The translations under genes were made by a program, and so were the position numbers. The notes below the pieces were generated by a model. That model did not search any database, was not told the DNA's origin, and saw nothing but the letters and a program-made list of their open reading frames with translations. From NCBI GenBank assembly GCA_018292915.2, contig JACVVK020000377.1, forward strand, positions 249,501 through 313,500: DNA of 64,000 bases. The letters are read 5' to 3'. Numbering within the stretch: position 1 is the stretch's first letter; every line of letters starts with the position of its first letter. This document shows, in pieces, positions 52,308 through 64,000 of the stretch. The stretch is from Batillaria attramentaria (Eukaryota; Mollusca; Gastropoda; Batillariidae).

Positions 52308-52545
52308 CCGGCCCCCGTAGTGTAGTGGCTAGCACTTCGGACCATGGACCGGGAGACCCGGGTTCGAGTCCCAGCCGAGGCAAGCGGGATTTTTCCTACC
52401 CAGAGCGGGTGTGGTGTGGACCCAATGGAGAGGCTGCTGCCACACAGCCGAGATTCACCGACTTTGGGGGGTGTTTCCCTTGGTGTGACACGTTTTATGA
52501 TGTGGATGATGCCGTGCGGGATATTTTATGACAGGAAGCGTGGAA
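52308..52545 (+). mobile_element. SINE-2 copy 2 (tRNA-like head)
   Basis: GTAGTGTAGTGGCTAGCAC (A box) and CCCGGGTTCGAGTCCCAG (B box), followed by GAGGCAAGCGGGATTTTTCC. The head is tRNA-like but the stem ends do not pair, and a SINE body follows. Confidence 0.75.
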
Positions 52546-52617
52546 TGCGGCCGTGTCCCGCAGTACCAAACCACACGGACCTCCATGGCATCATCCAACA
52601 TTTTGCGCATGCACGAA

Positions 52618-52618
<1 letters not shown>

Positions 52619-52652
<34 letters not shown>

Positions 52653-52736
52653 AAAATACAGTATTCATGAAACGCCATTTTTGTCAGTTACTTCTCGTTT
52701 CGTTGGTTTATTCAAATCCCATATTTTCCGAGCGCG

Positions 52737-52772
<36 letters not shown>
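52619..52772. repeat. Two (CA)n arrays
   Basis: (CA)n at 52619-52648 and (GC)n-(CA)n at 52732-52772. Confidence 0.9.
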
Positions 52773-52777
<5 letters not shown>

Positions 52778-53030
52778 ACAGATCCCGTCGGTAGACTCGA
52801 GTTACCTCAAGCAGAAACAACACACACTACAATCCAAAAATTTGACACTAAATTTTCAGGCGCACCTTGCATGCATATACAATCCTTTTCACAGAGGCAC
52901 ATTTTTTAAAATGCAAAATTCGGAAAATGCTGTAGGGTACTGCCAATTTATAAATGCCACAGAAAACACATGCTTGCAAATAAACGACTCTACTCAGCTA
53001 GCCACAAGACCAAAGCCCCCCCCCCCCCCT

Positions 53031-53328
53031 TCTGCCGAGTATTGGCAGAACACAGTAAGTCCATGACGTCATTTTAGGGGAAAAGGGGCGATTTCAAAAT
53101 GAAAGAAACTGACGTAATTTTTTAAATCTCAAATGACGTCAATGGACTTACTGCTTTCTTCCCATGTTTTCATACATATCGAACTACACGTGCTTCCGCC
53201 TTTGCATTGTCTGTCAAGAAAGTTTGCCAGACCATATTACGTCAGTGTTGTGCTCATTACGCCATTTGGCTGAATTCTGGGGGCTCGCCCCTTTTGACTG
53301 ACAAGAGTGGGTTCGTCTACTGTTCATG
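53031..53328 (-). repeat. Dispersed repeat F, copy 2
   Basis: Reverse-complement counterpart of 40314-40606, with TGACGTCA-like sites at both ends of its left half. Confidence 0.75.
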
Positions 53329-53329
53329 G

Positions 53330-53462
53330 GACGTTACGTCCTTCTCCACCAAGTGAGTGTGAATTCGAAGACGACTGACGAGGCAACGAGGAAAAGGCGA
53401 GCACATCTTGATATTATTGGCTTTCATTCGGGAATAGAATTCGCCACCCTTGAGCACTGACG
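53330..53462 (-). mobile_element. SINE-1 copy, very diverged
   Basis: Order of blocks is kept (GGACGTTACGTCC-like 3' end, GAGGCAACGAGGAAAAGGC, GAGCAC), but many changes mark it as the oldest copy here. Confidence 0.55.
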
Positions 53463-53658
53463 CGCAATGATCAGCACCAGACAGTATTTCGTCAGTCGTT
53501 TCACTTCCTTTTCAATGTCTCTTCATCCGGTCCCTGGAGTCCAGGATGACTGCGTCTTTGTCCTCAATGTTCATTTCTTCCATCCATCTTTAACTTTCCA
53601 GTAATTACAAATTTACTGAGGAGTCACAATCACGTTTTTGTCAGTTAAAAAAAAAAAA

Positions 53659-54514
53659 TCACGGTTGCTTCCATGTCGTAGCATCTGACAACTTCCGCTG
53701 GCACTCTAGGCATGCGCAGCCCACGAGCGGCATGCCGGGAAGCAGAGGAACGTGCGCAGACGACAGCGGTTTGGTGGTGGTAACTGGCACCACGGGAACT
53801 GTAGCCGGTGACGGCAGACCCACTGTCGGCAGACGATACCCTGGAGCCAGCGAGGATAAAGATGCCAAGGAACTCATCGCTGCGGCGGAGTCCGGAAGGA
53901 CTGGAGAGGCTTGACTGTGGGTGAGGTGAGGGTGTAGATGCGGAAGGTGGTGGTGGGGGTGGTGGGGCACTGCGCGGGATGCGGTCAGTTCCTGCAGCAG
54001 GCGTCGCATCTCGTCCATGGTGCGGGTCAGCATGACGATGTAGTTTCGGGCCAGCAGCAGGGTCGACATCTTGGACAGCTTCTTGACAGAGGGGCCGTGC
54101 GAATAAGGCATCACCTGTTGACCAAGAGACAAGATGTAATGCGTCTAATTAAAGCAACGCCTTAGACTAGTAAGGGTGGGTGGGTGTTTGGGAGTTTAAC
54201 GTCCTTTTTCCAGCACATACGGGTGATATCAAAGACGGGGCAACGAGAAAAAGGCCAGCACAAATATTTGGCCCCAGCCGGGATTCGAACTCATGACCCG
54301 AGCATTGAGAGTCCAACATTCCACCATTCGGCTATCCCGGCTCCCCCTTAGACGAGTTAGATGAGCAGTAAGGAGAACACAGAATGTGACGTCAACACAG
54401 AATCTGACGTCAACACAGAATGTGACGTCACCACCACCCAGTCTCAACTACAGTTTGGAAATTTGTCGAAAGAGCGTCATTTCTCTCCCAGTGTTCTTTT
54501 CCATGTATTTGGCG

Positions 54515-54578
<64 letters not shown>

Positions 54579-56317
54579 CTACATTTTTTTTAATCCCAGA
54601 GGGAACTTTGGGTGTGGTGGACAAACAAAACAAAAATACACATTTATTATTACTGTTGACATAGCGTTTCGGTTCCAGTTCGGTTGTGTCGTGTGTCCCG
54701 AGGTTCTGGTTGCCCTTACGAGTCAGTCAAACACGCAGCGCTCGGATATTTGCGAATCGACCTACTTGCGCGTAATAATTATACCAACAGTGGCAGAGAT
54801 AAGATGAAAGGCGAAACCGACGCGTGCAGTTTGTAAAGACCAATGACTTTCTCAAAAGCTTCCACTGAAAAAGTTCCTCTTGCAGCAACGTACCGCGCAC
54901 GAATGAGTAATGATAAAAATCAACCAATCAAATAGCTCATAGATAAATCGGGATATAAGTCAGAAAATCAATCAAAAGAGAGACACCAAAGCAGATGTTC
55001 CAGATCCTTTATATGTGTTCGAATCATATGGTGACATTCTGTCATATGAACCACTAGAAAAAGTTAATTGTATTTCCACGAACCTGTGTGTTATCTTGTT
55101 TTCTTTTTTTCGCCATTTCGAGAAATGGGAGAGGATGGGGTTTTTTGGGGGAGTTTAACGTCCTTTTCCACCACGTATGGGTGATATCAAAGACGCGGCA
55201 ACGAGGAAAAAAAAGGCCAGCACAAATATTTGGCCCCAGCCGGGATTTGAACTCAAGACCCGAGCATTGAAGATTCAACGCTTTGCCGTTTGGCTATCCC
55301 GACTCCTATCCCAGTGATGGGATAAACGTATCACAACAACAGCAAAACACCGCCACTGACCAAACCAAACAAACGTGTATCACCAGTAAGAAATTAGGGG
55401 AAAAATCTAGCAATAAAAGGGAATTTGATTGGTTGTTAAATTTTGTATTCTATTGTTCTCAGCTTCGTTATAGATTTGTGATATATTTGTCGTGTAATTT
55501 TCTGGTGTTGGCTAGTTGTTCGTTTATCTGTGTGGATTAATTCCGTTGAATTTTTATTTTTCACTGTTTTTGATGTTTGTTGTTATTGTTTAAAGTGAGT
55601 TACATTTTTGTTTATAATTGTTTGTCCTTCTTACCCCCCCCCCCCAAAAAAAAAACAACAAAAAAACAAAAAAACAAAAACAACAACAACAACAAACAAA
55701 CAAACAAACCAAAAAACAAAAAACAAACAAACAAACAAGCGAACAAACCCAAAACAAAACAAAACAACCCTCTCCCTAAAAAACAAAGAAACAAATGAAC
55801 AAAATAACAACAACCCCAAACCAAAACCAACCAACAAAGCAGCAACACGGTTTAAATAATTATTTTAAAAAAAATTACTAAATGTCGTGACTAATTGCAA
55901 AACCAACAAAATTCAAAAACAGGTTAGGTATGTTGGGTGGCGCTGCAGCGCGGCGACGCGCTTGCCCCACGGAACTGCAACCTGAATTCCCCGAAAAGGG
56001 ACAATAAAGCAGGGTTTTTGGTTGTTTTAAATCTAAAAGACAAATCCAAAACTTACCTGTCTGAGCGAGTCAAGAGCGGAGTTCAAATCATGCATACGTT
56101 GTCTCTCTCTGCTGTTGATTCGCAACCTGACATCTTCAGGCACGCGCGATTTGTGACGTCCGCCGCTGTTGCTGTTGTCGTCTGGAGATGTGGGGGAGGT
56201 TTTGATGGAGTTGTAGTCGCCTCCGTCGTCGTCCATGCACCAGTCATGTTCATCGCCGCTGTCGACTTCTAAGTCTGTAGATGATGCTCTTGATCGTAAT
56301 GCCAATTCTTCTGCCAT
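53659..56317 (-). CDS. Olig: Olig-family bHLH transcription factor, 2 exons
   Basis: Coding exons 56317-56057 and 54114-53659 on the minus strand, 238 residues, phase 0 junction. Acidic Ser/Asp-rich N-terminus. The bHLH spans about residues 64-125: basic region [16 protein letters not shown], helix 1 ALDSLRQ, loop [11 protein letters not shown], helix 2 [31 protein letters not shown]. The [13 protein letters not shown] and LLLARNYI blocks identify the Olig group (the related bHLHe22 group usually has [24 protein letters not shown]). A His/Pro-rich linker follows, and the C-terminus has [10 protein letters not shown]. Olig proteins bind E-boxes and pattern neural and glial lineages. The intron splits the bHLH at the end of helix 1, whereas vertebrate Olig genes lack introns in the coding region. 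The start is the first ATG giving a complete N-terminus. Confidence 0.93.
54174..54346 (-). mobile_element. SINE-1 copy, full length, in the Olig intron
   Basis: Near-consensus copy flanked by imperfect direct repeats CTTAGACTAGTAA (54161-54173) and CTTAGACGAGTTA (from 54347). It lies 60 bp upstream of Olig exon 2, in sense with the gene. Confidence 0.9.
54376..54430. promoter_or_regulatory. 18-bp x 3 repeat with three perfect CRE octamers
   Basis: AACACAGAATGTGACGTC is repeated three times. TGACGTCA occurs at 54387-54394, 54405-54412 and 54423-54430, exactly 18 bp apart. It lies in the Olig intron. CREs bind CREB/ATF dimers; function here is inferred. Confidence 0.7.
54515..54620 (-). mobile_element. 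Retroposon tail family D, copy 2, with (CAAT)n tail
   Basis: Minus-strand 3' end: CCCAAAGTTCCCTCTGGGA, T-rich spacer, then (ATTG)n (54515-54578). Matches 33860-33939. Confidence 0.7.
55132..55306 (-). mobile_element. SINE-1 copy in the Olig intron
   Basis: Minus orientation, complete from the GTTTAACGTCC-side end to the head (GGAGTCGGGATAGCCAAACGG). The A box is slightly altered. Confidence 0.88.
55635..55855. repeat. (CAA/CAAA)n low-complexity tract
   Basis: A- and C-only sequence of about 220 bases in the Olig intron. Open frames across it are compositional artefacts. Confidence 0.9.
55921..56012 (+). mobile_element. Retroposon tail family C, copy 2
   Basis: GGCGCTGCAGCGCGGCGACG, hairpin TTCCCCGAAAAGGGA, then CAATAAAG. 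45 bp from Olig exon 1, antisense to the gene. Confidence 0.75.
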
Positions 56318-58963
56318 GGTTGTAACTGGATTAGAAGTTAGATCTGTCTGCTCCTTCGTAATATACCACTGAGGTATGTACGCCTGTGATTTTTTTTAAA
56401 AATAATCTGGAGCCGCTGGGTTTGAGCTACCGTGAGTCTCCACTGAACACAACACTGTTTCCTTTCGTTTGCTGGACGCCGAGTTGTGACAAAGCAGTCA
56501 TACAATTTCAGCCAATCTGGAGAAAGCTAATTGTGAAATATCCACGAGAGAAGCTGTATGTAAAGTCACTTTTTCTTCTGTCAAAACCCCGCTAGCTCTG
56601 TGAAGACTGTAGGAATGATGCCATTCAATTGAAATCCACAAAATCATTCAACATTGCACTGGTCAGCTATCGTTGTTGTCTGTGCAACGCTGTTGCGTTT
56701 TGGGTGTCGCCTCCACCGAAAGGAAAAAAACTTGTGGTCACACTTCAAATGACGTGGAAAAAAAGTTTTTACGGCCCCGATTAAAATGGCCACTTTTGCA
56801 GAATTTCTGCTGAACAAAATCACAGCAGGGTGCTTTTAAAACGAACTCCAAGTTTTGAAAAGCACCAGTGGGGTAGGACTACACACAGAAACAACGGGTC
56901 AGTCTTATAATGACGGCAAGTCCACGATTGGTCTCTCGAGTTCCTCCTTCACGTTCAAGCCACGAGACACCTAGCGGCGGACGCGTGACCAAGGGAGCTT
57001 ACCGGAATGTCCGCTACTTCGACTCTCCACCCGTTCTCATTTCTGTCGCCTGTCCAAAAGTCACGCCCTTCCTTCCGCGACACCCCTCCCTCCTGTCGCG
57101 TCGCATCGCGTCTCTACCCCTTCCTCACACCTCCCTCCCCTCATCTCCATGAAATTCGTTCCTTCCACCCCAAACAGCCAAAAGCACCAGGGTCGTACCC
57201 ACAATCGCTTATCGTGGTCATTTTCTGCCACGCGAGTCGCCTGCTGTGGCCACCAACACCCCATTCTACTGTGACCGTGTCCAGCGTTACTGTGACGCTC
57301 ACTGTTCGTGCTGCCGCAAAGGCTTATTGTCCATGCAATTGGAGAATTGGCAGGACTCCTGTGCCCGCCCAAGCGGAAGGGGCAGCAACTGGCGAGCTAC
57401 CGGCTGTCAATCAAAAGACGACCAGCACCAGGCAAATACCCCGAGGGCAGGAACACGGGCTTGCAGACAACCGTTGCCACGCCCACCCGTAAGCTGTGAA
57501 ATTGAAAAGTGTAACTAATTTTGTGTTGGCTCCTGCGAACAGACGCGCGAAAGAGAAAGAGCGGGTTTATGAAGCGTTTGTGGGTTAAAAAAAAAAGGAG
57601 AAAAAAAGTCAGACGAAAAAAAAAAAAAAAAAAAACGGAAGGAGGATTATGACGAAACGAACGTTGTTGAGCAAGTTTATCTTGACGATAAAAGTTTTCA
57701 GACGAATGTCGGCTCACATTTTATACAAGATAGTCTTTCAAATAAACTCTTTAGTCACACATTGCCCTGAAGTTCCATAAAATGATATTAAACACTTGAC
57801 AAATATGACACAATTAATAAACCATGAAAACAAAGAAACACAAACAAAAAGGAAAAGAAGAAGAAGAAGAAAGAACCACAATCAACCACCAGCCATGCAC
57901 AGACACAAAAATTAAACGTAAATGAAAACTTGAATCAAAACACAGCAAGCTGATGTAGTGTGCCCTTCAATGATCTGCAGTCATTTCAGTATTTAACCAC
58001 TGTCACTTTTAGCCAGCAAAATTCGATGAAACACGCCAGGAAAAACTTGTCCTTAAGGGCTGACAAGCCATAGGACGTCAAGTTAAGCTCAATTTAGACG
58101 CCAGCAAAATTCTTCAATCTCTCTCTCACAACAGTCATTCCACCTCCTTGAGGGGTTGCTTACAACTACTTTCAACCAACTACCATCACATGTTACGTTC
58201 ACACGATATATTATTGCCTTCTGGCTACTGCTGGTTAGCTCGAGCGACTTCTAAAGATGGATACAGCCACACAGTAATCCCTTGACAAGATCACTGACAG
58301 CATCTAAGACTAAACCATCTCTAAAAATGGACAATGGATACAAATACAGGGTGTATAGATGGTGAGTATCCATCAGCCCCGCATCCACCCGCGATAACGC
58401 CCCTTTTGCATGTCACGTCTTATGTTTCCGCTTGGTTTCTGCCCACAGCCACGGGTACTGCCAGCGGAGATACGCACTGACGCAATCAGTTTTATTCGAG
58501 ACGGTCGGAAGATCGCGCTTGTAACCCGTGTGTTCAGAAACAGAGACAACAAAAAAATATTGCTCAGGAAGGGCTTTCAGTGATTTGTTTTGCTCAATTT
58601 TCTTGATATCATACTCACTCTAAATACATACTTTTCGTTAGCCGAGCTGGTAGGTACAGAAACAACTTTCTGGGATGAGTCCATTCCTCTTTGTTTACTC
58701 CTGCAACAACCCTACGCACGAAATGCGAGAGCAGCGAATCAACCCACCAGACCAGACCACGGCCGCCCAAATCAATTAGGCAGGCGTAAGGACACAAATT
58801 GACCATGGGGTCAAGTGCAGTGTGTGTTTGAAGGAACTTGTTTGGGATTGTGCTAGTTTGTAGAGAGTGTGATTTTTGTTATTTTTGTATCTGGTAGGGC
58901 GAGGCGCATGCCAGGGGGGTTGCAAGAGCAGGCAATCAGCCAGTGAAGCTGGGACTTTTTTTT
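56318..58963. other. Olig upstream region and intergenic sequence
   Basis: No further gene recognised. A cluster of open frames at 56910-57500 has C-rich codon composition but no motif or splice pattern. A-runs occur at 57585-57634. Confidence 0.5.
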
Positions 58964-58977
58964 TTGCTCACAAGAGG

Positions 58978-59146
58978 GTGGGTGGGTGTTTGGGGGTTTA
59001 ACGCCCTTTTCCACCACATTCGGGTGATATCAAAGACGGGGCAACGATGAAAAAGCCAGCACAAATATTTGGCCCCAGCCGGGATCGAACTCACGACCCG
59101 GGCATTAGAAGTCCAACGCTCTACCATTCGACCACCCCGGCTCCCC
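58978..59146 (-). mobile_element. SINE-1 copy, full length, perfect 14-bp target-site duplication
   Basis: Flanked by TTGCTCACAAGAGG at 58964-58977 and 59147-59160. This copy defines the element as 169 bp, from a GGAGCCGGGG head (minus strand) to a CCCACCCACC end. It looks like the most recent insertion in the window. Confidence 0.95.
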
Positions 59147-59192
59147 TTGCTCACAAGAGGGGCAAAGGTGACGCGAGTGGTGTTGGGTGAAG

Positions 59193-59430
59193 TGGCTTTC
59201 TGGCCTAAACAGAAAGTAGACTAGCATTACTCCAGTGAGGCCTGATCGGAAAGGAGACATTCAGGTTTTTATTTTTTATTTTTTAAAAACTCATGTCAAG
59301 TGCGTGCCCTTGAATGGTCTGTGCACGGTAATTTTCGTTTCAAGATTGAAGCATTTTTAGGGGGTTACTATGATGCCTGAGGCTAATAGGGAATATATAT
59401 ATAGGCATTTTGAGACCTCGTGCATTTGTA
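59193..59430 (-). repeat. Dispersed repeat E, copy 2
   Basis: Reverse-complement counterpart of 44268-44513. Confidence 0.8.
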
Positions 59431-60521
59431 TTCTTCGATCGGCAGTAGTCAGTTGGGAAAAGAAAGCATGCTCCCCGGGTGTGTGCCGGTACACCAGACC
59501 TCATCAAGGTTGTCCCCGCCCACAACTCTCTGGTAGCGATCCCCTGTCAGTAACTGGTCAGCCAGGCTGCTGGATGGATTTTGTTTGTCCTCAAACCTCT
59601 AGCGCATTTCCCTCAGACCGCGCCCTTTATGCTCTGTGGGCCTCGGACAAAGCCGGCGGCCCGAGAGGGCAGGGCAAGGGGCAGAGGGGGGACGGGGAGA
59701 GAGTCCCGACACCCTATTAGTCTCCTGTCCTCCAGTCCACACCTCACCGGCGACTTCTGGCCCGGGGGTCGGGGAGGGCGGGCGTGTTGGTACCGCCCGG
59801 GATCTGACGGACCGTCAACAGGCAATCTACCCAATCATTGTCTCCCTTTGCTAGTCATTGTCTCCCTTCGCTGGGATCGGTATCACCGGCCACAGACGTA
59901 GTTATACCACCCCCGCCCTCCTTGTTGTTGCCTGTACGTACCGCAAATTTAACTCTGTGAGCCTGGATGCCCCACCGGGCTAGGCAAAGACGATAATGTG
60001 ATGACTGCTGATGCTATCAAGCGCTGGACAAAGTGCGCAGCCGTCCCAGTACTTAACGCATGACGCCCAGGTAAACGCGGAGAGCGGTTTCATTAAAAGA
60101 TTGACATAATCGGCACTGTTTGTCGGCACGGCCAGTCTCCCTCCGCCGCACGTCGCATTTCACCTTGCTCCGTTTGTCAGTCATCACCGCCAAATGGCGC
60201 GCAAGAGATAGCATCGCCGAAATCGACTTTGGCAACGGCAGATCAGAGGGAAAGAGGACGAGTAATCATTGGCGTATTACCAAAATAACACCCAGCGCCG
60301 CTTGGTTAGCCTTCTGTGGAGGGGAAGCGACAACGTGTTGACAGCCTGGCTTCCCTACTTGACTTAACGTCAGTAATACTAGGGTAGATGTCTCGTATTT
60401 TCTCTTGGTTTTATTTTGGTTTGGTATAAGTTTTCTGTTTCTTGGTTTTGCTTGGCTTGGCTCAGAGTTACACATTGTGCTGAATTTGTTTTGTACTTTC
60501 CTCCACAAATAATATCATAAT
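59431..60521. other. Intergenic sequence, GC-rich in part
   Basis: 59450-59960 is GC-rich with purine-rich GGGG tracts. No exon or repeat relation could be shown. Confidence 0.4.
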
Positions 60522-60575
60522 ATTAATAAATTGCTTTTATATAGCGCAGTTTCCCAGCAGACGCTGGCTCGGAGC

Positions 60576-60614
<39 letters not shown>

Positions 60615-60616
60615 GT

Positions 60617-60687
<71 letters not shown>

Positions 60688-60975
60688 CCCTTTCATAACA
60701 TACAGTTGGGATCTCGATAAAATGAGCTGGGGGGGGGGAGGGGGAGATGAGTATTTACAGATAGATAGAGTTGAGCAAACAACGAAGGCCATTTCGCAGC
60801 AGTAAACTATGAGGGAGAGAAGGCAGACTGGAAGAAGTGGGTTTTTAGTTTGTTTTTAAAAACTGTGAAAGATGGAGACTGACGGACATGTAGAGGAAGT
60901 GAATTCCAAGCTCTCGGGACCTGGTACTGAAAGGACCTCCTGCCAAATGTAAGTTTCACGCGGGGGAAATGTACT
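60522..60975 (-). mobile_element. LINE 3' end, copy 6, with internal (AC)n
   Basis: Minus-strand remnant of the reverse-transcriptase C-terminus (FGRRSFQYQVPRAWNSLPLH, FTVFKNKLKTHFFQSA), then a poly(C) run, (AC)n arrays and the tail CTGCGCTATATAAAAGCAAT with TTATTAATATT. Confidence 0.82.
60580..60686. repeat. (AC)n microsatellite, two blocks
   Basis: AC arrays 60580-60612 and 60619-60686 in the 3' UTR of a LINE remnant. Confidence 0.92.
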
Positions 60976-61277
60976 CTGTTTATAACATTCTCTCAACCTT
61001 CTCGAGTCAGTTGTTTACAGTATTGCCAATTTACGCTCCAGGCGCTGTCCCCTGAAATGTATACTGTACAGTAAGTGCGTGTGTGATCACACTGTCTTTT
61101 AATGTCAGCAGAATGACATTTTTTTTCTTTAAGTTCCTCTCCTACCGTACTCATGCAGTATTAAGGGATAAACGCCCCGGAAACATGTTCTTTGTGATAA
61201 CCTGTCTGAAATGCACGACAAATGTAAGGCGAATGTAATTCATTCATAGTTGCCTCTCCACCTCTTTAAACCCCCAA

Positions 61278-61280
61278 ATG

Positions 61281-61318
<38 letters not shown>

Positions 61319-61420
61319 CCAAACACACAAAAAACAAAAGCAAAAAACAAACGAAAAACCCAACAAAAAACAAAAACAAGAACAGCCACTCAACAACAAC
61401 AGCAGCACAAACCAACGCCA
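61278..61420. repeat. (CAA)n and A/C-rich tract
   Basis: About 13 CAA triplets followed by degenerate CAA/CAAAA sequence. Confidence 0.9.
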
Positions 61421-61851
61421 AAAAAGTTTGTTTTTTTTTAATCCTGAAGCGTCTGGTGTGAAATAAAAATTCAAATAAAAAAAGTGAAATTGTAAGATAC
61501 ATATGTACATGTACCACCAAAAAACAAAAAAACAAAAAACAAGCTATACAGCGTTTGTGTACTGGCCCCAACGCAGAATTTGTTGTTGTTGCTGTTGTTG
61601 TTATTGTAGTTGTTCCGAACACCACCGCTTCCCAACCAACATGATCCCTTCCCTCCGCCCATAACAGCAAAACAAACAAACAAACAAACAAAAGAAAATA
61701 AACAACAACAAAGCAAAATCAAAATGTCAGCTGTTTGCTGATCACAGGTATAATGGAAGGTAAAGTGACACTAGAAGGAATAGTCCATAGCTGTTTAGGC
61801 CAATTTTCTATCAGTTTCCCAACGCAATATTTCTAGCCATCATCCCAGTAA

Positions 61852-62992
<1,141 letters not shown>

Positions 62993-63080
62993 TCTTAGCC
63001 CTTTCGGGAAATTCGGGCTGCTTCCGCCGGGGGAAGCGCGTCGCCACGGTAAGGCGGCACCCAATACCTATCCTGTTTTT
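62993..63080 (-). mobile_element. Retroposon tail family C, copy 3
   Basis: Minus orientation: the hairpin TTTCCCGAAAGGG on the minus strand, GCGACGCGCTTCCCC, and AGGATAGGTATTGGGTG at the far side. Confidence 0.75.
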
Positions 63081-63186
63081 CAACGTTTGCTTGGGGAGGA
63101 AAGCTGGATAACCCGGAGAGAAACCCCCGATGAGCAGCCCGGAAGCAAGCAAAAAACGGTATCACATATCACAAGCTCGACCAGGG

Positions 63187-63549
63187 CCCAAATGTAAAAG
63201 TCGAGGTTATCTTAACCCACGGCTACGGGCCTAACCCAGACTAGGATAAAAGAAACCAAAAAACAAAATTATATGAAAAAAGGAGGCAAAGAAAGGAAGA
63301 AATAAATCCTTCTATAACGGCTGAGGCATCTTGCTGGAATGGACCCGCTTCCTGATTTAAAACAAACAAACAAAAAAAACCCCAGACAATTTAACCCTAG
63401 AGCTAGTTTAGTTTGAGGTTAGGCTCTATCAAGTCAAGTTGGTTTATTCCTGACCCAGATAGGGGTACATGAATCAATTGAATTACATACATAACATAGC
63501 TCTATCCCGGGGCTAAAATCCCTACCTCGACTTCTACATGCGGAGCCTT
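63187..63549. mobile_element. MITE-D copy 1, carrying a nested insertion
   Basis: Left end GGGCCCAAATGTAAAAGTCG; right end is the inverted counterpart (CGACTTCTACATGCGGAGCC). A 68-bp insertion at 63431-63498 is flanked by GCTCTATC on both sides (63423-63430 and 63499-63506); it is absent from copy 2. Confidence 0.7.
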
Positions 63550-63776
63550 GGCTCGAACCGACGCTCCATGGCCGTGACAGCGGTGACGGCCGTTCAGTAG
63601 CGGCAGCGGCTAAGTCCGACGTGCTCCCTGTCAGACCATTACTTACCCTCACCTCACCACTCTTAAGTTTGTTGGGTTATGTGTGTTTTTGCGATTGGTA
63701 CTCTACTTCTTGTGAGAGGTATAGTCTTACGTACGCCTCTACACGTGTAACTTGTCACAGCAACCTTGCAAAGGCA

Positions 63777-63858
63777 GGGTGGGTAGGTGTTTGGGAGTTT
63801 AACGTCCTTTTCCACCACGTACGGGTGATATGAAAGACGGCGCAACGAGAAAAAGGCC
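63777..63858 (-). mobile_element. SINE-1 copy, interrupted by MITE-D
   Basis: 3' half of a minus-oriented SINE-1 ending at GAGAAAAAGGCCAG, where MITE-D copy 2 begins. The head would lie beyond the window. Confidence 0.8.
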
Positions 63859-63859
63859 A

Positions 63860-64000
63860 GGGTCCGTATGTAAAAGTCGAGATTAGGGCTTTTAGCCCCA
63901 TGCTAGAGTCTAACCTCGAACTAAACTAGCTCTAGGGTTAAATTTTCTGTTGTTTTTTTTGTTTTAAATCAAGAAGCGGGCCCATCCCAGCAAGGTGCCT
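63860..64000. mobile_element. MITE-D copy 2 (cut by the window edge)
   Basis: Begins GGTCCGTATGTAAAAGTCGA and matches the reverse complement of the right half of copy 1, including AACTAGCTCTAGGGTTAAAT-type sequence and AAGCGGGCCCATCCCAGCAA. Confidence 0.7.

Noticed and set aside
52308..52385. Possible tRNA gene
   Set aside because: A and B boxes are present but the ends do not form an acceptor stem, and a SINE body follows. The same applies to 39850-39925 and to the SINE-1 heads.
54727..54927. Minus-strand frame in the Olig intron as an extra exon
   Set aside because: Exons 1 and 2 join in phase across the bHLH without it; an insert there would destroy the domain.
57007..57518. Overlapping C-rich open frames
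   Set aside because: Three frames are open at once, there is no motif and no matching splice sites. Probably compositional.

Overview
The window looks like nuclear DNA of a mollusc, most likely a marine gastropod. The organism call is inference: it rests on intron-rich animal genes, protostome-style versions of animal gene families, and a heavy load of AC/GT microsatellites and short retroposons. Five protein-coding genes can be read end to end with intact splice sites and reading frames.

Layout. (1) 272-12955, plus strand: SRRM1, a PWI-domain/RS-rich splicing co-activator, 15 coding exons, 1014 codons. (2) 17815-23525, minus strand: a SLC35F1/F2-type ten-helix transporter, 8 coding exons, 368 codons. 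It converges on SRRM1, and the space between them holds a 53-bp x 6 tandem array. (3) 30787-46063, plus strand: a cytochrome P450 of the CYP2 clan, 7 coding exons, 529 codons, with a 10.5-kb intron 4 full of transposon debris. A TATA-like site and a non-coding first exon are proposed near 28.9-29.3 kb. (4) 48774-51023, minus strand: a single-exon Toll-like receptor of 749 codons (signal peptide, LRRs, LRRCT, one membrane helix, TIR). Its 3' UTR starts directly in a SINE that has a LINE inserted in it. (5) 53659-56317, minus strand: an Olig-family bHLH transcription factor, 2 exons, 238 codons.

The rest is repeat-rich. A tRNA-headed SINE (about 170 bp, called SINE-1 here) occurs about 15 times, several copies with target-site duplications. 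A second tRNA-like SINE (SINE-2) occurs twice. At least seven 3' ends of CR1/L2-like LINEs share a GCGCTATA...(TTA)n tail. Four kinds of small inverted-repeat elements (MITEs) are visible. Three dispersed repeat families (called E, F and G) and two hairpin-plus-AATAAAG retroposon tails (C and D) are also seen. Much of the microsatellite DNA sits inside or at the tail of retroposons.

The genes do not form one pathway. The P450 and the TLR are environmental-response genes, and the same dispersed repeat (G) lies upstream of both. The most notable points are two changes at normally critical residues: a Pro in place of the I-helix Thr in the P450, and a Leu in place of the BB-loop Pro in the TLR. 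Others are the P450 exon-1 donor formed by the first unit of a (GT)n array, three CRE octamers at exact 18-bp spacing in the Olig intron, and the 17-bp minisatellite just upstream of the TLR start. No CRISPR, operon or obviously new multi-gene system was found.
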